From positions 1-15,041 of the forward strand of contig CALFLJ010000253.1 of assembly GCA_937880335.1 (NCBI GenBank): a stretch of DNA of 15,041 bases, written 5' to 3'. A program made the position numbers and the translations under genes. Shown here piece after piece: positions 6,532 through 13,593 of the stretch. Below the pieces are notes generated by a model. The model was given only the letters and a program-made list of their open reading frames with translations, did not search any database and was not told where the DNA came from. The DNA comes from an uncultured Succinatimonas sp. (GTDB lineage: Bacteria; Pseudomonadota; Gammaproteobacteria; Enterobacterales; Succinivibrionaceae). Within the stretch, counting starts at the first letter, position 1, and the number at the start of each line of letters is the position of its first letter.

Positions 6532-7275
6532 CTATTCGGATTTAAACCACTTATTATAAATATCATCATACATTCCGTTTTCTTTAATCTTTAATATGCC
6601 ATCATCTAAAAGATTTAAAACCTCAGTATTATTTTTATTTACGGCAATTCCCAACCCCTGAGCCTCATAAATTTCGTCTAAGAGTTTAAAATCAGTATTT
6701 TTCTCTTGTGCCAAATAAAACTGATGTACAGTTCTTCCTGTAATAAAAGCATCACATCCACCTTTATTTAGCTCTAAATAAGCCTCAGGAGCGCTATTAT
6801 AGGTAAAAACCTTAGCCCCTTTGGTTGCGTTTGCTTTATCTGCACCTACAGTACCAATCTGAACACAGATACGTTTATTCTCCAAACTGTCAAAACCAGT
6901 AATATCTTTGTTTTCCTTTTTGACCATGATACTTTGACCCACCACATAGTAATCATTAGTAAAGGCTACGCGCTTTTGTCTTTCAGGATTTTTTACAAGA
7001 CCTGAAATAGCAGCATCTAAAGTACCACTTACAACGCCTGGCACAATACCATCAAAAGGAAGAGGAACCCACTTGATTTCAATATTAAGAGTTTTCCCTA
7101 TAGCATTCATGATCTCAATATCAAAACCTTTTAGCTCTCCACTTTTTTCATCTACATATTCAAAAGGAGCAAAAGCAGGTTCGGTACCAACTACAAGCTC
7201 AGTAATTTGCTGAGCTTGCGTTTGCATGCAGTAAAAAGAGCTTGCGCATAGAAAAGAAATTAAGATAGGTTTCAT
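6532..7275 (-). CDS. family 3 extracellular solute-binding protein (polar amino-acid type)
   Basis: This is a periplasmic binding protein of the ABC polar amino-acid uptake class (HisJ/GlnH-like fold), 247 residues. Residues 1-21 form a signal peptide ending in TQA. The mature domain opens with VVGTEPAFAPFEY (28-40) and GFDIEIMNAIG (50-60), the usual first-lobe signature. R99 in NPERQKRVAFT matches the arginine that holds the ligand carboxylate in GlnH. However, the position that carries the ammonium-binding aspartate in relatives (DAVLHD in GlnH) reads DAFITG here, so that acid is missing. No permease or ATPase gene lies on either side, so it is an orphan that must share a transporter encoded elsewhere or act as a sensor. 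A GGGAAA lies 5 bases before the ATG. The specific ligand is unknown. Confidence 0.88.
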   Translation of the reverse strand: MKPILISFLCASSFYCMQTQAQQITELVVGTEPAFAPFEYVDEKSGELKGFDIEIMNAIGKTLNIEIKWVPLPFDGIVPGVVSGTLDAAISGLVKNPERQKRVAFTNDYYVVGQSIMVKKENKDITGFDSLENKRICVQIGTVGADKANATKGAKVFTYNSAPEAYLELNKGGCDAFITGRTVHQFYLAQEKNTDFKLLDEIYEAQGLGIAVNKNNTEVLNLLDDGILKIKENGMYDDIYNKWFKSE

Positions 7276-7312
7276 AGTTTTTCCCGTAATTGATGTTTTT
7301 TTTATATTAACA

Positions 7313-7393
7313 CCTTATGGGAAATAAGGCAGAATCACAGAAAAACGCACAATTTTTTTACATTTTTCTAAATTAAAACGAGCTTCTGCCTTA
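7313..7393 (-). promoter_or_regulatory. overlapping inverted repeats between lonH and the binding-protein gene
   Basis: On the minus strand, TAAGGCAGAA (complement of 7384-7393) pairs perfectly with TTCTGCCTTA (7325-7334) across 49 bases. Nested inside, AGAAAAA pairs with TTTTTCT. The second arm overlaps another hairpin, CCTTAT/ATAAGG (7313-7329), so the two structures exclude each other. The loop of the latter reads TTTCCC, complementary to the GGGAAA before the downstream ATG. The long hairpin starts about 10 bases past the lonH stop and may be its transcript end. The overlapping hairpins resemble an attenuator or translational switch for the binding protein. Only the complementarity is observed; function is inferred. 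Confidence 0.4.
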
Positions 7394-7402
7394 AAATTAG
7401 AA

Positions 7403-8998
7403 TTACCAGAATTGCCACCAAGGCCTGTGATCAGATTTCATGGTAAGTTCATCTAAGCGGGCACAAATGCTACCGTATATAGTGCTTTCATCATCACTTT
7501 CACCCCATGGAACTGAGGTTAAAAGCTTAACGGCAGCTTTGACATGATTTACTGTATAAATGTGGAACATTCCTCGTTTAATAGCATTTAAAACAGATGG
7601 GCGCAAAACTAACTGCTCTACGCACGATTTCGGAATTACTACACCTTGTGAGCCTGTAAGACCATGCAAACGACAAATTCTGTAAAAGCCCTCAACCTTT
7701 TCATTAAGACCTCCTACAGGTTGTACATCTCCAAACTGATCTACAGCTCCTGTAACAGCTAGATCTTGTCGTATAGGTAGATCTGAAAAAGCTGATATTA
7801 CAGCACAAAGACCGGTTAAAGATGCACTATCTCCATCGATTTCACTATAGGACTGTTCAAAAACTAAACTTGCAGATACAGGCAATGGTTGTTCATAGCC
7901 AAACTGTTTGGTTAGATAACCATTGATAATCATCATGGCCTTTGCATGAATCTGCCCTGCAAGTTCAGCCTTACGCTCAATATCAATAACATCGCCCTCA
8001 CCACCGGCTCTTAAAGATGCTGTAATGCGAACAGGCTCTCCATACTCATAGGATGTACCTGCTGTTTCAATTACGGATAAACCGTTAATTTGACCTACAG
8101 CCTCACCATCTGTGGATATTAAAATCTGATTATCACGATGATCTCTAAGCTGTGACTCAGCTAAATAATTAGCCCTGAAATCAGCCGCACCTAAGGCCTT
8201 TAGAACATGAATTCGCTCTACAATGTTTGAGTTCTTAGCGTAATTATGAGCCTCAGTACAAATAGACTTTAAGTTTTGTTCTGGTAAACCTAACCATCGT
8301 CTATCTCCACTTTTTCGCAAACCGTAAATACATAAAAGCTCACATGCCTTAGCTGTAAATGGTTTTAGATTGTATGTCTTGCAAAAATATGAGACCAAAC
8401 TCCCCATAAGTGTATCTGAGTTTTCAGAACGAAACTCCATAACAAGATCTACATGCAAAAAACAAGAGGATTCAGGCCACATCAAAGACATCTCAGTACA
8501 ATCCTGAGCATCACCTGTCAAAACTAGTTTAAGAGAGGTGTTGTTTAAAACGGCATTGATTTTATCAACCCATTTTGGATGATTTAGAATAAGCACACAA
8601 GGGACAATAAAATATCCGCCCTTTATAAAAAGCCCCTCATTATCTTTTGTTCCAAATAATTCGCTCTTTTTAGCATCTAAAATTACAGGTGCGTCAATAT
8701 TACCTACCTCTTTTAAAAGGCATGAGGCAATATCATTATTATCAAGATAACTTGAACCACAAATTACCAAAGCCTTATAACATAAATTGTCAATTAAGGC
8801 CTTGACTGCATTGCGTGCTCGCAATTGTAAGGAAGCAAAACTTCTAGGCTTTAAACTTGCTGTAGTTTCAAACGCAAAATTACCGCAATTACAAAGAAGA
8901 TCTGTATATTGTAATTCACAGATCTCCTCACTTATATCAAGATTTTCTTCTTGTTTTATGCTTACTTCAATAGTTTCAGAGCACTTATTCTTGTTCAA
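7403..8998 (-). CDS. lonH: Lon protease homologue of the YcbZ/LonH family
   Basis: This 531-residue protein carries a C-terminal Lon-type serine protease domain. The catalytic pair is S391 (SEIDGDSAS) and K434 (GGLNEKVEG). The segments QINGLSVIE (303-311) and DIERKAELAGQIHAKAMMI (339-357) match E. coli YcbZ closely. The N-terminal ATPase region (about 40-290) has no Walker A loop, and the place where archaeal-type Lon has a Walker B reads GGYFIVPCVLIL (127-138) without the acidic pair, as in YcbZ. It is therefore probably not driven by its own ATP hydrolysis, and its targets are unknown. It starts with TTG at 8998, 14 bases inside hpt, preceded by GAGG 6 bases upstream; no in-frame ATG occurs before residue 170. 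It is cysteine-rich (18 Cys). It is the last gene of the tamA-tamB-hpt-lonH operon. Confidence 0.9.
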   Translation of the reverse strand: MNKNKCSETIEVSIKQEENLDISEEICELQYTDLLCNCGNFAFETTASLKPRSFASLQLRARNAVKALIDNLCYKALVICGSSYLDNNDIASCLLKEVGNIDAPVILDAKKSELFGTKDNEGLFIKGGYFIVPCVLILNHPKWVDKINAVLNNTSLKLVLTGDAQDCTEMSLMWPESSCFLHVDLVMEFRSENSDTLMGSLVSYFCKTYNLKPFTAKACELLCIYGLRKSGDRRWLGLPEQNLKSICTEAHNYAKNSNIVERIHVLKALGAADFRANYLAESQLRDHRDNQILISTDGEAVGQINGLSVIETAGTSYEYGEPVRITASLRAGGEGDVIDIERKAELAGQIHAKAMMIINGYLTKQFGYEQPLPVSASLVFEQSYSEIDGDSASLTGLCAVISAFSDLPIRQDLAVTGAVDQFGDVQPVGGLNEKVEGFYRICRLHGLTGSQGVVIPKSCVEQLVLRPSVLNAIKRGMFHIYTVNHVKAAVKLLTSVPWGESDDESTIYGSICARLDELTMKSDHRPWWQFW

Positions 8999-9524
8999 AA
9001 ATTACCTCGCAAACATTAGACTTATTGCGATAGATTTCAGCTAAATCCAAACCATAACCTACTAAAAAGCCTTTATTTAAAACAAATCCTGCGTAATCAA
9101 TAGTAATATCAACCTCACGGCGAGCTCTCTGATCAAAAAGAGCACAAAGCTTTACACTAGCTGCGCCTCTATCGCGAAACATCTGAGTTATAGCTTTCAT
9201 GGTATGCCCAGAATCAATTATATCTTCAACAAAAAGTAAATTCTTACCCTTAATCTCAAGATCTATATCCTTTAAAAGCTTTACCTCATGAGAGGTAGAG
9301 GTTCCATTACCATAAGAACTAGCTCTTATAAAATCAATTTTAAGTTCAGTATTATCAATAGCACGAACCAGATCAGTAAAGAAAAATACGGCTCCCTTTA
9401 AAACGCAAACGCAAAGTAAATCTTTACCAGCGTAATCAGCCGTGATTTGAGCTCCTAGCTCTTTAATTCTTTTATCTAAAGCCTCTTTAGAATAAAGCTC
9501 TCTTAACTCTTTAATCTCGGCCAT
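8985..9524 (-). CDS. hpt: hypoxanthine phosphoribosyltransferase
   Basis: This cytoplasmic purine-salvage enzyme joins hypoxanthine (and to a lesser degree guanine) to PRPP, giving IMP or GMP. With the ATG at 9524 it has 179 residues, as in E. coli (178). The PRPP-binding loop VEDIIDSGHTM (99-109) includes the acidic pair E100-D101 and catalytic D104. VLKGAV (41-46) is the conserved first loop, RASSYGNGT (67-75) the mobile active-site loop, and FVLNKGFLVGYGLD (147-160) the base-binding region. A TTG 18 bases upstream is in frame but overlaps the tamB stop; the ATG is preferred because GGAGGGG lies 6 bases before it. It sits in an operon behind tamB, with no purine genes nearby, and overlaps lonH by 14 bases. 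Confidence 0.95.
   Translation of the reverse strand: MAEIKELRELYSKEALDKRIKELGAQITADYAGKDLLCVCVLKGAVFFFTDLVRAIDNTELKIDFIRASSYGNGTSTSHEVKLLKDIDLEIKGKNLLFVEDIIDSGHTMKAITQMFRDRGAASVKLCALFDQRARREVDITIDYAGFVLNKGFLVGYGLDLAEIYRNKSNVCEVIFEQE
9005..9008 (-). promoter_or_regulatory. ribosome-binding site supporting the TTG start of lonH
   Basis: GAGG on the minus strand lies within the last codons of hpt, 6 bases before the TTG at 8996-8998. No ATG in the lonH frame lies near, so this site decides the start and indicates translational coupling with hpt. Confidence 0.7.
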
Positions 9525-9530
9525 GGTAAG

Positions 9531-9537
9531 CCCCTCC
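9531..9537 (-). promoter_or_regulatory. strong ribosome-binding site that fixes the hpt start
   Basis: GGAGGGG on the minus strand ends 6 bases before the ATG at 9522-9524 and begins just after the tamB stop codon. It would lie inside the coding region if the upstream TTG (9540-9542) were used, so the ATG is the better start. Confidence 0.8.
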
Positions 9538-9538
9538 G

Positions 9539-12500
9539 TCAATCAAAATCAAAACTGTAAACTAAATCTATGGACTGATCGAGTGAGGAGATAAACTCCG
9601 CATAAAGTTTACGCATCAGTTCATAACGTATTCTAAATTCACTTAAGGATGTAAATACTCCGTATCCATAAGAGAGACGGATATTTTTAGTGATATATGT
9701 CTGAACTCCTACAGTTGTCTCATCGCCTGAGCCTGAGGATGCAAACTGAACCCCCTGCATGCCTAGAGCTCCTGCTATGGAGTTAACTAATCCTGTAGTA
9801 GTTCCTAATCCTAAAGTCATGAGCAACTGAGAACTTTGACCTTCACTATCTTCTGTATTCTTCTCAAGTCCGTGGCCATAAAGTATATAAGATAAAATCT
9901 CATTTTGCGACATTGCCGGATTTGAAAACAGCTCTATTTGAGGATCTAGTGCACTTCCTTTGACATGCACTCCTGCAATAACATCATCCTCAATACCAAA
10001 GGGATCTGCTATTACCTCTACATTAAGTTTAGGATCGCTTATTTTACCATTAAAAATAGTATCAGCATAATTGACTACAAAACGATGACCATAAAGTTCA
10101 GCCTTGCCATTATCAAGGGAAATTTTTCCTTGTCCCTGAATATCATTTTCATTTAATTTCTTGGTTATCCGAACTGAACCTATAACATGTGACTTAAGCC
10201 CCATTGCCTCAAGTTGCACATCATCCCCCATACTTACAATGAAATCCATTTGTGATTTTAATGGTGCTGATAAATGTTTTTTTTCTTTTATTAGATTATC
10301 AACACCACCATATTCAATAAATATTTCATCTTTTGATGGTGCTTTTGCGCCACTTTCAATTGATGAAACAACAATACGAGCTTTTGGTATTTCCAAATTG
10401 CCACGCACAGAAATTTCATCATCTAATCTTGCCTTAGCATCTAAATTCACATAGGCCTCGCCATAGCCTAATAAAAGCAATGGCAATTTATGAGTATAAA
10501 TGCTTAGATTACCGTTTGCTCCTTCAGACCAGTTAAGATTACCGCCAAGCGCAATAGATCCACCATTAACCTTGAAATCACCATCTAAAGAACCATGATC
10601 ACCAAAGGAATTTACGTTAACATTGAATTTATCAATATTACCGATGTTATAGTGAGGTTGAGCATTTCCATGTAAATTTATATTGCCAAAAAATAAAGGC
10701 TTTTTTAAATTCCCGTCAAAACGTCCATTTAAACTGGCCCTGCCTGATAACTGATTAAAAATTCCCCCAGCTGCAGTAAATAAATCCAGATTAAGCTCTT
10801 TAAGTGAAATATTTCCACCTAAAGCTCTTTTTCCTAAGGGATCCTTTATTAATATTCTTCCATTAACAGAACCATTATCACGGCTTAAACTTGCATCTAT
10901 ATCAACCTGTGCTACGCTCTGTGTAAAATTTAACTTAAGATCAATGTTTTTATAAGGAATAAAATAATTAGGAATGTTAATAAGGCCCCGATTTGCTTTT
11001 AGCAAAACTCCAATATTAGGCTTTCCGTTATTAATTTTAATATCACCTAAAAGGTCAATATTACCTTTTAATTTAAAATTACGAGGATTTATGGCATTTA
11101 AATAACTTAAATTAAATCCTGTTACATTAAAATTGGTCTTAAGTGAATTTCCTTCAATATCAGTCTTAGCGACCTTTAAAATTGTTGTACCATCAGAAAG
11201 CTCAATCTTTCCAACGCTACCTTTTTGTTCACCAAAATTAAAATCAAAAGAAACCGGGTTTTTAATTGAAATAAGTTCTGTATAAGGAGTGCTTAAAATA
11301 AAATTTGACAACTCACCTTTTATACTCTTAGTTTCCAAATCATAACCACTTTTAGCACTTATATAGCTATTACCAACTCCGCCACAAGAGAAGGTTAAGC
11401 GGTGAGAGCTTAACGCTCCTGATATATCTAATGAGCATTGTCTATAAGGTTTTACATCCTTTGCAAAACGCAGATACTCAGTGAGCAATGTAGTATTAAA
11501 GTTAATCTCAGGCAGGCTTAAATTGGCGTTTAAAATAATACTGCGAGCAAAAATATCCTGATATTTTAAAAAACGGGAATTTGCAATTAAACTTATAGAA
11601 GGATTTTTATAATCTCCCTCTACTTTGATTTTACCTACTGCCACTCCCTCAATATTAGGATCTAAAGTATTTAAAGAATTAAGGTTGAAGGTGCCGTTTA
11701 AATTTGAGTTTTCCTCGTTTAAAGCCCCCTTAAGAGAGATAGAATTTTCTGACTGTTTAAAACTTAATTCATCAACACTTATTCCATCTTTTATAGAACC
11801 TATAATCTGCTTTCCATAAATTTTTGCAGGTAAACCTTGCAATTTAAAATCAGAACTTAGTGTCTCAACACTAAAAAGAACATCATCTTCAATTAAACTC
11901 AAGATAAATTGAGAGTTTATGTCAAATTTACCTGCTAAAATATCAGAAAAACTCTTGGCATCATCAGATAAAGCATGAACTCTTCCTGAGACTGTAATAT
12001 CATCTCCATACTCCATCTGTCCTTCATAATCTATATGTAAAGGAGAATTTTGGTAAAACCCATCTAGGCTTAATAAGGATACTTTTGCCCTATCAAAATT
12101 CAAGGCCCCCTGTGTTTTAAGACTAAAATCTTTTAATCCAAGGCCATTTACTAACACATCTAAATCTAAAGTTGAATTACCTAAAATCTCACCTGAGGCT
12201 TTTAATTTCAAGTAATTTATTAAAAAAGAATTATTCTCATAAGCAACTAATTTAGGATCCTGTAATTTAAATGAACTATTTTCACTTTTAGATATATTCT
12301 TATCATTTTTAACCTGTTCTATAGGAACATATTGAGACTCACTTAAATCATCACCTAAAACATTATAAAGTTGCTCATCTGAAAGCTTATAAAAAAAATC
12401 TTTTGCATCTAAATTAACTGCAAAAGGCAAGTTTTCATCTAAAGGCCTTATTACACCTAAAAGTTTAGCTCTTTGATTTTTTTCATTTTGCTTATAAAGA

Positions 12501-13591
12501 TCTAAGAAAACATCAATTTCAGAGATATCACCTTTAACTCTAGCTGCACCTTTTAAATCCCGAAGAAGGCCCCCATATGAATTTTCATCATTACCACTCC
12601 CCGAAAGTTTAAAATCCATGTTATACCAGTCTTTAAACAGCATCTTGCCATTTAAATTGACATTACCTAAGGCATGGCTTGCGCGAATATAATTCACATA
12701 AAGAAGATCTTCATTGAAGATAGCACTTAAACTAAGCTTAATATGGCCACTATCATATGCCTGCATATAATAACGTCCATCATTTATATTTAAATTTTCA
12801 ATCTCAGCATAAAGTGGAAGAATAACCTGAGGAAATTTTTGTGGATCAGAAAATTTGGTTTTAAAAAATTCTTTTATGCCTAAAAGCTTTTCATCCTCAA
12901 GAGCTCTGTAAGATGATTTTTCATCCAAAATCTTTGATATTTCCTGAGAACTCAAAACAGCTCTCTGCCCGTTATAAGTCCCCTCATGTTCATCTGAACT
13001 TTTAAGATATACTAAAAGCTTATTAACATCTCCCTTTATAATCTTAGCCTTATCATCATAAGCTTCTAAAGCCATATCTGACTTATCAATGACAACATCG
13101 ACAATATCTGACATATAGGAGAAATTTTTTAAGCTAAATTTTTCTATATAAATTGGAATTGGAAAATTCAAATGAAACGGAGTTTCATCTTGAGATACAG
13201 GATCTAAATCTTCATTATTTTCAGATGAAAAATCATGCAAACGCACTTGCAAATAATCTGCTTTTAGATTTTTAACAAGTAGTTTTTGCCTAAACACTAA
13301 AGTTGAAAAATCATACTTAATTGAAAAATTATCAGAGCTTACAGTAATAATTCCAGGAACTATAACTTTTAATTTATTTTCAAAACTAAAACCTTGTAAA
13401 ACAGATCCTTCTTTTACAAGTCCCTCAATGCTTACATATTCACCTAAATATTCATTAGTTTTATTTATCGCAAATTGCAATCCTGAGGTTGTGCCAGTTA
13501 AAAAAAATGCAAAACCAAAAACAATTAAAATTAGTACAGATAAAAAAATCAAAAAGGATTTAAGCATTACCCTAAGAATTTTTTTTATCAT
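9539..13591 (-). CDS. tamB: TamB, inner-membrane AsmA-like subunit of the TAM complex
   Basis: This is a very large periplasm-spanning protein (1350 residues; E. coli TamB has 1259). It is anchored by one N-terminal membrane helix at about 11-33. The body is long beta-strand-rich sequence, as expected of the hydrophobic groove shared by TamB, YhdP and YdbH, which are linked to phospholipid transport between membranes and to assembly of some outer-membrane proteins. The C-terminal DUF490/TamB domain is clear: a VIADPFGIEDDV segment, SNPAMSQNEILSYILYG from residue 1223, GLGTTTGLVNS, and a final run of barrel-like strands (TYITKNIRLSYGYGVF, ending LVYSFDFD). It starts 2 bases after the tamA stop; GGAG, 8 bases before its ATG, lies within the last tamA codons. 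This order and coupling are typical for tamA-tamB. Confidence 0.95.
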   Translation of the reverse strand: MIKKILRVMLKSFLIFLSVLILIVFGFAFFLTGTTSGLQFAINKTNEYLGEYVSIEGLVKEGSVLQGFSFENKLKVIVPGIITVSSDNFSIKYDFSTLVFRQKLLVKNLKADYLQVRLHDFSSENNEDLDPVSQDETPFHLNFPIPIYIEKFSLKNFSYMSDIVDVVIDKSDMALEAYDDKAKIIKGDVNKLLVYLKSSDEHEGTYNGQRAVLSSQEISKILDEKSSYRALEDEKLLGIKEFFKTKFSDPQKFPQVILPLYAEIENLNINDGRYYMQAYDSGHIKLSLSAIFNEDLLYVNYIRASHALGNVNLNGKMLFKDWYNMDFKLSGSGNDENSYGGLLRDLKGAARVKGDISEIDVFLDLYKQNEKNQRAKLLGVIRPLDENLPFAVNLDAKDFFYKLSDEQLYNVLGDDLSESQYVPIEQVKNDKNISKSENSSFKLQDPKLVAYENNSFLINYLKLKASGEILGNSTLDLDVLVNGLGLKDFSLKTQGALNFDRAKVSLLSLDGFYQNSPLHIDYEGQMEYGDDITVSGRVHALSDDAKSFSDILAGKFDINSQFILSLIEDDVLFSVETLSSDFKLQGLPAKIYGKQIIGSIKDGISVDELSFKQSENSISLKGALNEENSNLNGTFNLNSLNTLDPNIEGVAVGKIKVEGDYKNPSISLIANSRFLKYQDIFARSIILNANLSLPEINFNTTLLTEYLRFAKDVKPYRQCSLDISGALSSHRLTFSCGGVGNSYISAKSGYDLETKSIKGELSNFILSTPYTELISIKNPVSFDFNFGEQKGSVGKIELSDGTTILKVAKTDIEGNSLKTNFNVTGFNLSYLNAINPRNFKLKGNIDLLGDIKINNGKPNIGVLLKANRGLINIPNYFIPYKNIDLKLNFTQSVAQVDIDASLSRDNGSVNGRILIKDPLGKRALGGNISLKELNLDLFTAAGGIFNQLSGRASLNGRFDGNLKKPLFFGNINLHGNAQPHYNIGNIDKFNVNVNSFGDHGSLDGDFKVNGGSIALGGNLNWSEGANGNLSIYTHKLPLLLLGYGEAYVNLDAKARLDDEISVRGNLEIPKARIVVSSIESGAKAPSKDEIFIEYGGVDNLIKEKKHLSAPLKSQMDFIVSMGDDVQLEAMGLKSHVIGSVRITKKLNENDIQGQGKISLDNGKAELYGHRFVVNYADTIFNGKISDPKLNVEVIADPFGIEDDVIAGVHVKGSALDPQIELFSNPAMSQNEILSYILYGHGLEKNTEDSEGQSSQLLMTLGLGTTTGLVNSIAGALGMQGVQFASSGSGDETTVGVQTYITKNIRLSYGYGVFTSLSEFRIRYELMRKLYAEFISSLDQSIDLVYSFDFD

Positions 13592-13593
13592 TA

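Noticed and set aside
8787..9044. 85-codon plus-strand open frame opposite lonH and hpt
   Set aside because: It is antisense to two clear genes and shows no motif. The real coding strand is supported by catalytic residues and ribosome sites.
9525..9542. TTG at 9540-9542 as the hpt start
   Set aside because: It would place the strong GGAGGGG inside the coding region and overlaps the tamB stop. The ATG at 9524 has ideal spacing and gives the usual family length.
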